Source: Streptomyces sp. NBC_01497
Lineage (GTDB): Bacteria > Actinomycetota > Actinomycetes > Streptomycetales > Streptomycetaceae
Reading direction: 5' to 3'
Assembly (NCBI RefSeq): GCF_036250695.1
Contig: NZ_CP109427.1
Location: forward strand, 8,432,001 to 8,496,000
Length of the DNA stretch: 64,000 bases
The notes under the pieces are model-generated. The model worked only from the letters and a program-made list of their open reading frames with translations, was not told where the DNA came from and ran no database searches. This document shows, one piece after another, positions 45,025 through 53,655 of the stretch. Positions within the stretch are counted from its first letter, which is position 1. Each line of letters starts with the position of its first letter. The position numbers and the translations under genes were made by a program.

Positions 45025-45461
45025 TCGGCAGTCCGTTTCGCGAGCGCCCCTGCGCCTGGCGAGCCACTGCGTGTGCGCGCCTGATCGCACAGTCGATCAG
45101 GGAGCAGGGCCGGCAGACGCCTGCTGGGTGAGCGGGCACGGCTGGCAGAGGCTGCCGGGTCGCCCCCGGACCTGGCGTCCCGGGTCGTCCCTCGGACGTG
45201 GAGTCCGGGGGGGGGAACCCCCGGTTCGGCGCGGTCCGGCCGGGAGGTGGCAAGTGTCGTAGCCCGCGACCGACCGGGTCGGCCGACGCCCCTGGCCGGC
45301 GGCATCCGGCCGCACCCGGTCCGTCGCGACCGGACGCCCCCGCGCCTGCCGCGAGGGACTCCTGGCGTGCGTGTGGGGTGTCCGGCGATGAGTTCTGGTG
45401 CCTACAAGCTGTCTGCACAACGGGAAGCGCTCCGATCACAACTCAGAGGCAGGTGGCATTT
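45025..45461. other. No supported gene; 9-G run
   Basis: Downstream exon of the intron. Nine G in a row at 45207-45215 face five C, a small hairpin. No recognisable protein on either strand. Confidence 0.4.
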
Positions 45462-45809
45462 ATGGACATCGCACGCGTACTGATGGTTGCGCCCGTGGGG
45501 AACATCGAGACCGCGGTGGTCTGGTACGGACGGCTGCTGGGACGCCCGGCGAACACCCGGCCGATGGCGTCGCTGGCCGACTGGCACCTCACGCCGGGCG
45601 GCTGGCTCCAGGTCTTCGAGGATCCCGAGCGTGCCGGATCGGCGCTTCTCAACCTGGAAGTGCCCGATCTGGACGAGGCGTTGGCGCGGATCGCGGAGCG
45701 CGGCTTGAGCGCGGGGCCGGTTCAAAGGGGTGGCGAGCGCACCCGGATCGCCGCACTGGAGGACCTGGACGGCAACCGGGTCACGCTGCTGGAGAACCCG
45801 GTCGCCTGA
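45462..45809 (+). CDS. VOC-superfamily (glyoxalase-like) protein
   Basis: 115 residues, paired beta-alpha-beta-beta-beta modules: VLMVAPVGNIETAVVWYGRL at the start, WHLTPGGWLQVFEDPERAGS in the middle, and IAALEDLDGNRVTLLENP at the end. Metal-ligand positions are not all obvious. ATG 45462 has AGGTGG upstream. Likely a small resistance/isomerase-fold protein of unknown substrate. Confidence 0.8.
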   Translation: MDIARVLMVAPVGNIETAVVWYGRLLGRPANTRPMASLADWHLTPGGWLQVFEDPERAGSALLNLEVPDLDEALARIAERGLSAGPVQRGGERTRIAALEDLDGNRVTLLENPVA

Positions 45810-46145
45810 CCCGCGCTCTTCGGTCCCCGACCGGGCCGGGACGGCGGCCCGATCAAGGGCGGGCGGAGCGCCGTTGTCGCACCAGGGGCGGCAACGGCGG
45901 TCGAAGGTGATGCGACTCCGGACTTGGCGGCGGGTGTGGTGCCTCCGAAGCCGTGACGAGATGTCGGCTCGCCATCGTCACACGAGGGCGGAGCCGACGA
46001 GGCGCGGTGGCAGGGGCTTGCATCCCGTCGGTCCCCGCCGCCGCGGCCTTTGACAGAGTCTCCTGAAAGGCGGTGCAGCCAGGTGACGGCGGGCTCCGCG
46101 GGGCCGGGAGCGTGATGGCGCCGGGCCCCGCCGGTGCTTGTGCGG
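45810..46145. other. No supported gene
   Basis: Short frames only, no motif and no convincing ribosome site. Confidence 0.4.
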
Positions 46146-46322
46146 TCAGGCCCATTCGATGCCGAACTCCCGGAGCGCGTGCGGCTGCTCGGGGGTGAGT
46201 TCGTCCCGCCGCGTTTTGGTGTTGCTGTGCCAGATGCCCAGCGCCAGGTCGTGCTCCTGGCCGGCGATAACGCTCCGTTCTCGGTGGGCTCGCTTCACCG
46301 ACGGCGTCCCTTCGCGAGCGAC
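46146..46322 (-). pseudogene. Helicase-associated-domain fragment
   Basis: HDLALGIWHSNTKTRRDELT then PEQPHALREFGIEWA and a stop matches one repeat of the helicase-associated domain that ends many large actinobacterial helicases. Nothing upstream continues it. Confidence 0.65.
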
Positions 46323-46667
46323 GTATGCGTGAGGGCTACCGGGCCCCGCTGGAACCCCGCCTCAGCCTTCCCCCGGACCCTTGACCGCGTCGGCCGGCGC
46401 CGGGGGAAGCTCCGCCGGGTCGGGAGACGGGGCCGCGGCCCCGGCCAAGGGAACACACCCGTGAGGGTGGCCTCGCAGGCCCTGCGGTCGAGGTTGTGAC
46501 GTTCCGTCACGCTCTTCGCGCGCCGAACTCGGTGCGCCCGTTGCAGGCGGGGGAGAGGTCTTCGTCTCGACGGGGGTGCCGACGTTATGTCGGGGACATT
46601 CTGGGCGCTTCTGAACGCCGGGTGGCTGACGAGCTGTCGTGGGTGAGTCGTCGCAAACTGTTCGGTC
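46323..46667. other. No supported gene
   Basis: Arginine/proline-rich frames on both strands without recognisable motif. Confidence 0.4.
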
Positions 46668-47748
46668 GTGGCGCTCCTGGCGGACCCGGACGCGCCGACA
46701 GAAGTCGCGCAGTGCGCAGCTCGGGACCTCCCCGCTCGCCTCGTGGACAGGATCGGTCGGCATCGGCGATCCCACATCAGGGTCGTGAGAGAGCCCTTCA
46801 CCGCGGGGACCGAGGATCTGTCCACGTTGGCGGGCCGGATCCGGGCGCGCGGGCGTGGAGAGGATTGGGACGTCGTTGTAGCGCTCACCGACCTGCCGTT
46901 GCACGCGCAGGGGCGCAAGCTCGTCGTGGAGCTGAGCCATGAGCACGGCCTGGCGCTGCTGTCCCTCCCCTCGCTGGGGGGCCAGCGTTTCCAGGAGGGC
47001 CCGGCGGGCGGCTGAGGGGGTCGTGGTCAGCTTGGCCGGTGGTCAGGCTGCTGCGGCGGAACGGGCCCGCCGTCTGTCGGCGGGAGGTTTCACCGGTCGC
47101 CTTGGTTGGCGACGACGGGGCCGCGGATCTCCGGTATGTCGTCGGCGGGCCGCGCGGTTACCCGAGGGTGCTCGGCGGTATGGTCCGGGCCCAACCGGCC
47201 GTGGCGCCTGGTTCCGGGGCTCTCGAAGGCATTGGCGGCCGCGCTCGCCACGGGGGCGGTCGCCACCGTGAACTCCACACTCTGGAATCTGGCCGCATCC
47301 CTCGACATTCCACGTCTTGTGATTGCCACGGTCGGTTCCATCGCACTCATGGTCGGCTGGCTGATTGTGGACGCGCGCCTGTGGCATCGGTCGGTGGAGG
47401 ACTCGCCGGAGGCGAGGAAGCGGGCGGCTCTCTACAACGCGTCCACGGTCGTGACGGTGGGCATCGGGGTGGTTGTCTGTTACGCGGGGCTACTGGTCAT
47501 CAACTTCGTGTGGGCGCTCTTCATCCTCAACGGCCACGTTCGCCTCCATGACACGGACCCCGCTGCATGCCGCCCAGTACTGGACGCTGGCCTGGTTCGT
47601 TGCTTAGGTCGCCACGGTGTGCGGCGTCCTGGGGTAAGGGCTGGAGAGCGACGAGGCGGTGCGGGCGGTCGCCTACTCCAAGCGCGAGCAGGAACGTCGT
47701 GACATGCTCCGCGACACCGGCGGTGACCAGTCGGGGGCGGAGGGCTGA
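46668..47748 (+). pseudogene. Conserved membrane protein with several frameshifts and stops
   Basis: Starts GTG 46668 (VALLADPDAPTEVAQCAARD, then DWDVVVALTDLPLHAQGRKL). It changes frame near 47000 and at least twice more. It resumes as WRLVPGLSKALAAALATGAV, IALMVGWLIVDARLWHRS and YNASTVVTVGIGVVVCYAGL. It shows stops within YWTLAWFVA*VATVCGVLG* and ends ESDEAVRAVAYSKREQERRD near 47748. The order matches a Streptomyces membrane protein of unknown function. Confidence 0.75.
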
Positions 47749-48033
47749 GTTTCGGACGCGTGGTCGGTCGGTGGCGCCCGCTTCGAGGATTCCGGCGGGT
47801 CGGTCCGTGCATGGCTGTTTCGCCACCGGGCCGGGGGACACCCGGACATTACGTCGCGGGGCGCCGTAATTCGACCGGCGAACCGGCGACGGGATCCCCG
47901 CCGCCAAGATCCTGGTGTGCGGGCCCGCACAGGCACCCGAGCATCGCTGTAGCGCCTCACGGGACTCAGGCTCACACGCAGTGTTCCTCATCGTCGCCGC
48001 TGCGGTCATGCCACGACAACCAGGGAAGTCATC
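47749..48033. other. No supported gene; probable promoter region
   Basis: Intergenic region before the formaldehyde-dehydrogenase-like gene; no motif certain. Confidence 0.4.
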
Positions 48034-49209
48034 ATGAAAGCAGCGGTATACGAAGGTCCGCGGGACGTCACGGTGAAGGACGTACCGGACGCCAGGATCG
48101 AGCACCCCTGCGACATCATCGTCAAGATCACCACAACCAACATCTGCGGTTCGGACCTGCACATGTACGAGGGCCGCACCTCGTTCGAGACGGGCCGCAC
48201 GCTCGGCCACGAGAACATGGGCCAGGTCGTGGAGGTCGGCTCGGCCGTCAGCAAGGTCCAGGTCGGCGAGTACGTGGTTCTGCCGTTCAACATCGCCTGC
48301 GGCTTCTGCAAGCAGTGCGAGAGGGGGCTGACGAACTACTGCCTGACCATGCAGCCGGAACCGGCCCTCGCCGGAGCCGCCTACGGATTCGCGGACATGG
48401 GGCCCTACCAGGGCGGCCAGGCGGAACTGCTGCGCGTGCCCTACGGCGACTTCAACGCGCTGCGTCTTGGTGAGGACGCCGCCGAGCGGCAGAGCGACTA
48501 CGTGATGCTCGCCGACATCTTCCCCACCGGGTACCACGCCACCGAGATGGCCCACGTCAAGCCGGGCGACCAGACCATCGTGTACGGGGCCGGCCCCGTG
48601 GGGCTGATGGCCGCCTACTCCGCCCTCCTGAAGGGAGCCGGCCGCGTGTGGGTGGCCGACCACCAACCCGACCGGCTGCAGAAGGCGGAGGAGATGGGCG
48701 CCATCCCGATCAACACCGCCGAGCACGAGCCGGCGGAGGTCGTCAAGGATGCCACCCTCGGTCTGGGTGCCGACAACGGTTGTGAGTGCGTCGGCTACCA
48801 GGCGCACGACGCCGAGGGCAACGAGGACGCCAGCCTCACACTCAACGGACTGATCGACTCGGTCAGGTTCACCGGCGACATCGGCGTGGTAGGTGTGTTC
48901 ATGCCCCAGGATCCCGGTGGCGAGCAGGCCCAGGGGAAGCTGGAGGCACGGGGAAAGGTTCCGATCGACTTCGGCCTCATGTGGTTCAAGGGCCAGCAGA
49001 TGGGCACCGGACAGGCGCCGGTGAAGCGGTACAACCGGGCCCTGCGGGACCTGATCGCCGGCGGCAAGGCCAAACCGAGCTTCCTCGTCTCCCACGAACT
49101 GCCCCTGGACGAGGCATCCACCGCCTACCAGCACTTCGACGCCCGCGACGAGGGCTGGACCAAGGTGGTCCTGCACCCGGACGGACACGGAAACGGCCAC
49201 AAGCGGTGA
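48034..49209 (+). CDS. Glutathione-independent formaldehyde-dehydrogenase-like enzyme
   Basis: 391-residue zinc-dependent medium-chain dehydrogenase. Catalytic zinc ligands are Cys38 (NICGSDLHMYEGR) and His59-Glu60 (TLGHENMGQVVEVG). Structural-zinc cysteines are 89, 92, 95 and 103 (NIACGFCKQCERGLTNYC). The NAD fold motif is VYGAGPVGLMAAYSALLKG. The inserts GYQAHDAEGNEDASLTLNGL and FTGDIGVVGVFMPQDPGG fit the Pseudomonas-type FDH/threonine-dehydrogenase-like group. GGGAAG precedes ATG 48034; a hairpin follows. Aldehyde detoxification is the likely role. Confidence 0.9.
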   Translation: MKAAVYEGPRDVTVKDVPDARIEHPCDIIVKITTTNICGSDLHMYEGRTSFETGRTLGHENMGQVVEVGSAVSKVQVGEYVVLPFNIACGFCKQCERGLTNYCLTMQPEPALAGAAYGFADMGPYQGGQAELLRVPYGDFNALRLGEDAAERQSDYVMLADIFPTGYHATEMAHVKPGDQTIVYGAGPVGLMAAYSALLKGAGRVWVADHQPDRLQKAEEMGAIPINTAEHEPAEVVKDATLGLGADNGCECVGYQAHDAEGNEDASLTLNGLIDSVRFTGDIGVVGVFMPQDPGGEQAQGKLEARGKVPIDFGLMWFKGQQMGTGQAPVKRYNRALRDLIAGGKAKPSFLVSHELPLDEASTAYQHFDARDEGWTKVVLHPDGHGNGHKR

Positions 49210-49225
49210 CGACTGCCGCCGCCGT

Positions 49226-49263
49226 GCCGCCCGTCTCCTGGACCGGTCGGGGAGACGGGCGGC
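49226..49263 (+). terminator. Hairpin after the dehydrogenase
   Basis: GCCGCCCGTCTCC (49226-49238) pairs with 49251-49263; 17 bp past the stop. Confidence 0.8.
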
Positions 49264-49438
49264 GATCGCCCCGGCTCCGCCGAGGTCGGACAGGCATGAG
49301 CCGCATGCGCTGCGGTCGATCTGAACCAGCTGCGATCGCGCGCGTCCAGCGGTCATGACGCACGATCCGCGTCCAGGGTCCGTCCTTGACTCCCCGGACA
49401 GCAGCCCTCACAAGCTCCCGACACAAGGAATGAGAACC

Positions 49439-50008
49439 ATGGCAGACGAACTCCGCGGCCGTAAGGTTGCGATCCTGGCGACAGACGGCGTTGAGCGCGT
49501 CGAACTCGAACAGCCGCGTGGCGCACTCTACGGCGCCGGTGCGACGACAGAAGTCCTCTCCATCCACCCCGGAGAGATACAGGCCCGCCAGGGCGACCTG
49601 GACCCCGCGGGGACCTTCCCCGTCGACCAACTCGTCTCGGACGCCTCCGCCGACGACTACGACGCCCTGCTGCTGCCCGGTGGCACCATGAACCCCGACC
49701 AGCTGCGTACGAACAAGGACGCCATCGGCTTCGTCCAAGCCTTCATGAACGCGGGGAAGCCGGTAGCCACGATCTGCCACGGCCCGTGGACCCTGGCGGA
49801 GGCCGATGTCGTACGCGGACGCCGTCTCACCTCGTGGCCCAGCATCCGCACGGATCTGCGAAACGCCGGAGCCGAAGTCGTCGACGAAGAGGTCGTCATC
49901 GACCGCCAACTCACCTCGAGCCGTTCGCCCGCGGACCTGCCCGCTTTCTGCGCCGCCATCATCGAGCAGTTCGCCCGGACCGGCAGCCCGGTCTCCGCCG
50001 GCGCCTGA
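49439..50008 (+). CDS. DJ-1/PfpI family protein (protease/deglycase type)
   Basis: 189 residues. Nucleophile Cys113-His114 in VATICHGPWTLAEA and a conserved Glu near VERVELEQPRGAL. The loop ALLLPGGTMNPDQLRTNKDA is typical of the PfpI/YhbO group. The family has been linked to deglycase and general stress protection. AAGGAA precedes ATG 49439. A strong hairpin follows. This is the second DJ-1-superfamily gene here (the other, at 10637, is of the Hsp31-like type). Confidence 0.9.
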   Translation: MADELRGRKVAILATDGVERVELEQPRGALYGAGATTEVLSIHPGEIQARQGDLDPAGTFPVDQLVSDASADDYDALLLPGGTMNPDQLRTNKDAIGFVQAFMNAGKPVATICHGPWTLAEADVVRGRRLTSWPSIRTDLRNAGAEVVDEEVVIDRQLTSSRSPADLPAFCAAIIEQFARTGSPVSAGA

Positions 50009-50022
50009 CCCGGCCGTGACGC

Positions 50023-50056
50023 GCCCCAGGCGCCCGCAGGACGGGGCGCCTGGGGC
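50023..50056 (+). terminator. Hairpin after the PfpI gene
   Basis: GCCCCAGGCGCCC (50023-50035) pairs with 50044-50056, 14 bp past the stop. Confidence 0.8.
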
Positions 50057-50148
50057 ATCGCCGGACAGCGGGCATCCCGCCTGCACTCCGGAAAGGCGGG
50101 GGCGTACCGGCCCTCTCGTCGGGGCGGGCGGCGCCGACGAGAGGGCAT

Positions 50149-50837
50149 TCAGCGAGGCTGGCCCAGCGCCGCTGCGGGGCGCAGATCCTCTTCGACCCCT
50201 TCGTCCATGGCGCGCCGGCCAACGCCCGCCCGAGCCGAGGTGCCTGTTTGAAGAGGTTGTGCCCGGCGGCGAAGAAGATCCTGTCGGCTTCCCAGACCGC
50301 CATGCTGTCCTCGCTCCACGGCAGGCTTGTCATCCAGCAGTTGAGGTACTCGACGGGCTCGGGGACGAGACCCGGCAACGCGTGGGAGACGTACGCGCGG
50401 GCTCGGTCGCCGAGTGCCGCCAGTTCTCCGGGGTCCGCGAACCTGCCATCCTCCCGCACCTCGACCGTTTGGCTCAGGCCCACCGCATAGCGGCTGTTGC
50501 CCGGGTAGGGAGCCGGGTAGACACCCACCTCTCCGAAGTCGCCGCTACTGTCCTGCAGGCAGGCGACCCGTTTCGGGGGCGATCCCTTGACCCGGAAGGT
50601 ATGGCGCGGATGTGGGCCGCCGGCTGCACGGGCAGCGAAAGCCCCACGTTGCGCGCCAGCCGCGCGATGCCCAGGCTCGCGCACATCACGGCCGTCGCGT
50701 ACTCTTCGCGGCCGGCGGTACTGAGTACCTCCACCGTGCCGCGGCCCGTCGGGCGCAGCGAGATGACTTCTTCGGTGACCAGCGAGTCACCCAGCGCCTC
50801 GGACAGGCTCTCGACCGCGACCGGTTTTATCTCGTGG
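50149..50837 (-). pseudogene. Sarcosine-oxidase-like FAD enzyme, C-terminal part, frameshifted
   Basis: Three frame segments line up: LGDSLVTEEVISLRPTGRGT with GREEYATAVMCASLGIARLA; then TFRVKGSPPKRVACLQDSSG, VPEPVEYLNCWMTSLPWSED and IFFAAGHNLFKQAPRLGRAL; then AMDEGVEEDLRPAAALGQPR and a stop at 50149. This is the second half of a monomeric sarcosine oxidase/SolA-type enzyme. The N-terminal FAD-binding half is missing: the sequence meets the IS3 gene at about 50838. Confidence 0.7.
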
Positions 50838-50839
50838 TC

Positions 50840-51139
50840 ATGAAGAACTACCCGCCACAGTTCAAGGCGGACGGGGTCGCGCTGTACGAGTCGCGGCCCG
50901 ATGCGACGATCAGGTCGGTCGCCGCCGATCTGGGGATCAATGCGGAGACCCTACGGAACTGGGGGCGAGCTGCGGGAGTAAACCGTCCAAGGGGACGTCG
51001 GACGCAGGAAGCGGCCCAGCCGCCGACCCTGCTGGAGGCGGAGAACGCGGCTCTTCGGAAGAAGGTTCGCGAGCTCGAGGAGGAACGCGAGATCCTGCGG
51101 AAGGCGGCGAAGTATTTCGCCGGGGAGACGCGCTGGTGA
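50840..51139 (+). CDS. IS3-family OrfA (transposase N-terminal protein)
   Basis: 99 residues. HTH_Tnp_1 domain YPPQFKADGVALYESRPDAT to LGINAETLRNWGRAAGV, then a leucine-zipper-like helix LLEAENAALRKKVRELEEER ending ILRKAAKYFAGETRW. The stop overlaps the OrfB start (GTGA), the usual arrangement for frameshift fusion. OrfB is cut after about 19 codons, so the element is dead. Confidence 0.85.
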   Translation: MKNYPPQFKADGVALYESRPDATIRSVAADLGINAETLRNWGRAAGVNRPRGRRTQEAAQPPTLLEAENAALRKKVRELEEEREILRKAAKYFAGETRW

Positions 51140-51195
51140 ACCGCTTCCAGTGTGTCGCCGACCTCCAGCGCCGTTACGGCGTGAAGCGGGAGCGG
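51136..51195 (+). pseudogene. IS3-family OrfB, first 19-20 codons only
   Basis: VNRFQCVADLQRRYGVKR matches the start of IS3 OrfB. Homology stops abruptly at about 51195, where a segment similar to 51629-51656 takes over. Confidence 0.7.
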
Positions 51196-51312
51196 TTGAG
51201 CGGCGAGCCCCACACCCTGCACCTGAAAATCCGGCCAAGTGGGATTGGGAAGGCAACGCCCCGTAACTCGCCCTCCACCTGCCCGTACTTCGTTTGCCCT
51301 ATCGTTTCGTCT

Positions 51313-51804
51313 GTGACGAAACCAGTGGGTGTCGGGCAGCTGAGTGGCGGCGATGAGCCGCAGGAGCGGCGCACTATGCGCGAGCGGCTGGTGGAGCGTA
51401 CATGCGCCTGGTGCGGTCAGTCCGTCCCATACGCGGGGACCGGGCGCCGCCCGAAGTACTGCAGCGCCGCTCACCGCACGCGCGCGTACGAGCTGCGTAC
51501 CGCGCAGGCCCGCGCGGGCCTGTCGCCTGCCGAGGGTGGCCGCTCGCCGGACCCGGTGACGCAGATCGTCGAGCGCACCGAGACGGTGGTGCGCACAGAG
51601 CCGGGCGGGGTCCGGCAGGTGCCGGCGGCCCGGTTGAGTGGCGAGCCCTACACGCTGCCGGAGGACGCGGTGGAGTGGGTCCAGGCCCTCGCTCACCTGC
51701 GCCAGGTCATAGCGCGGGGCGGCCTGCCGGAGATGGCCCGGGAGCCACTCGCGCGTGCCTGCGAGGCGGCCGCTCGCGAACTGCGCGGCCCGACGCCGTC
51801 GTGA
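51313..51804 (+). CDS. Hypothetical protein with a zinc-finger-like motif
   Basis: 163 residues from GTG 51313 (ATG 51376 is the alternative, with AGGAG upstream). ERTCAWCGQSVPYAGTGRRP followed by KYCSAAHRTRAYELR gives C-x2-C...C-x3-H, a plausible zinc site. The C-terminal half is helical (WVQALAHLRQVIARGG). Such proteins occur on actinobacterial mobile elements, but no function is known. Its RLSGEPYTLPE segment is echoed by RLSGEPHTLHL at 51198, upstream. Confidence 0.6.
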   Translation: MTKPVGVGQLSGGDEPQERRTMRERLVERTCAWCGQSVPYAGTGRRPKYCSAAHRTRAYELRTAQARAGLSPAEGGRSPDPVTQIVERTETVVRTEPGGVRQVPAARLSGEPYTLPEDAVEWVQALAHLRQVIARGGLPEMAREPLARACEAAARELRGPTPS

Positions 51805-52154
51805 AGGTCGTGTGGGGCTGCCGCTGACGCGGGACGCCGCAGACCACGCCGCTGGGGAACACCTGGGCCAGTGCGGGTGTTGGAGCGAGCGTGGCCGTGG
51901 AGGGGACAGTGTCCCCGGGCTCCACATATTGCCCGTGGGGAAGATCGTTCGGCTGAAGTCCCACGGAGCCTTTCGCCGCGAGGCGACCGCCCTCCGCGAC
52001 CACCCTCTTCTCGGCCCGAGTCCCTCGGCTTGCCGGGCGGTTTCATGTCCAGGCGCAGTGGCTCGGGGCCCCGGTACGGCGGGTCAGCTGGGCTCGGTGC
52101 GGGTCTGGACGTAGCTGCCTTTTCCGTGGGTCGTGACCCGCCCGGGGAGTCCTA
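51805..52154. other. No supported gene
   Basis: Spacer between the zinc-finger-like gene and the IS630 element; no motif seen. Confidence 0.4.
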
Positions 52155-53283
52155 GTGTCCTGAGTCGTTAGTTCGGTTGCGGTTGTAGGGTGGGGCGGTG
52201 CCTGGTCCGAAGCCGTTGCCGCTGGAAGTGTCCGATCACGAACGTCGGGTTCTGCGGGGCTAGTTGCGTAAGCAGACCGCCCCTCAGGCGCTGGTGCTGC
52301 GGTCGAGGATCGTGCTGGCGTGTGCGGATGGTGTGTCGAACGCGCGGGTCGCGGATGACCTCGGTGTGTCGAGGGAGACGGTGCGCAAGTGGCGGTCCCG
52401 GTTCGCCGCGGACCGGCTGGAGGGCCTGGCAGACCGGCCGCGGTCGGGGCCGCCGCGGAAGATTACGGACGAGCAGGTCGAGGCCCTGGTCGCCAGGACA
52501 CTCGACCAGGCGCCACCGACGGGCGACTCCCACTGGTCGACGCGTTCGATGGCCCAGGCGGCGGGGATGTCGCAGTCGGCTGTCTCGCGGATCTGGCGGG
52601 CGTTCGGCCTCAAGCCGCACATCGTGGAGACGTGGAAGCTGTCGACCGACCCACAGTTCGTGACCAAGGTCCGCGACGTGGTCGGCATCTACCTCGCCCC
52701 GCCGGAAAATGCCCTGGTCCTGGCGGTGGACGAAAAGTCGCAGATACAAGCCCTGGACCGCACCCAGCCCGTGCTGCCGATGGCGCCGGCCACACCGGCG
52801 AAGATGACCCACGACTACGTCCGGCACGGCACGACCAGCCTGTTCGCCGCCCTGGACATCGCCTCCGGCTCGGTCATAGCCCAGCACTACCGCCGCCACC
52901 GCCACCAAGAGTTCCTCCGCTTCCTGAAGGTCATCGACGCCGCCGTCCCCCAGCACCTCGAACTCCACCTGGTCCTGGACAACTACGCCACCCACAAGAC
53001 CGAACCGGTCAAGAAGTGGCTGCTCCGACACCCCCGCTTCCACCTGCACTTCACCCCCACCTCCGCGTCATGGCTCAACCTCGTCGAGCGCTGGTTCGCC
53101 GAGCTGACCTGCCGCAAACTCCGCCGCTCTGCCCACCGCAGCGTCATCGAACTCGAACGCGACATCCGCCACTGGATCAACGAGTGGAACAAGAACCCCA
53201 AGCCGTTCGTCTGGACGAAGACCGCCGACGACATCCTCGACACCCTCGCCGCATACTGCACACGAATTAACGACTCAGGACAC
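52155..53283. mobile_element. IS630-family element
   Basis: 1129 bp with terminal inverted repeats of about 22 bp (GTGTCCTGAGTCGTTAGTTC left; one mismatch to the right end) and the IS630 target duplication TA at 52153-52154 and 53284-53285. One transposase gene with a premature stop. Confidence 0.85.
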
Positions 53284-53286
53284 TAG
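52198..53286 (+). pseudogene. IS630 transposase with an in-frame amber stop
   Basis: GTG 52198 reads VPGPKPLPLEVSDHERRVLR and glycine, then TAG at 52261. It continues in frame for 340 codons: HTH LVLRSRIVLACADGVSNARV, then DLGVSRETVRKWRSRF. The DDE region has VLAVDEKSQIQALDRTQ, LHLVLDNYATHKTEPVK and SWLNLVERWFAELTCRKLRR. Reading could restart at TTG 52264. The frame's final stop (TAG 53284-53286) is made by the TA duplication plus one host base. Confidence 0.85.
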
Positions 53287-53469
53287 CGCCTCACACGGCA
53301 ACGTCACCGACTCCGCGGCGACGCCTCGGCGACGGCAGCGGTGGCCTTCAGGAAGCGCCACTCGGCATCGCTGACTGACGCCCTCAGGACGCAAAGGGCC
53401 CTCAGTGCCAGGCAGTGCACACAGTTGTGGCGCTCGGGCGGCCCTGGGCAGGCCCGCGTGGAACCGCGA

Positions 53470-53638
53470 TGAGCAGCTGCTGAACGGCCGCATTTACGGC
53501 TCGGAGTACGACGACCCCCACCCCGGCCCGGTCCCACATCGGAACTATGCCGAGCTGGTCGGCGGGCCGCTGGACGGCCTGCTGCTGGACGTCCACGAGT
53601 GGCACTCTGAAAACGGTCAGTGCGATTCCCGGATGTGA
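53470..53638 (+). pseudogene. Fragment of a conserved hypothetical gene
   Basis: GRIYGSEYDDPHPGPVPHRN then YAELVGGPLDGLLLDVHEWH reads like the start of a Streptomyces hypothetical with the Y-A-E-L-V-G-G-P-L-D-G motif. It ends at a stop just before the ISAs1 end and may be cut short by it. A minus-strand frame at 53304-53537 is not recognised. Confidence 0.35.
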
Positions 53639-53655
53639 CTCACCGGGCCACCCCC

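Noticed and set aside
45207..45215. G9 run as a phase-variation switch
   Set aside because: No coding sequence runs through it on either strand.
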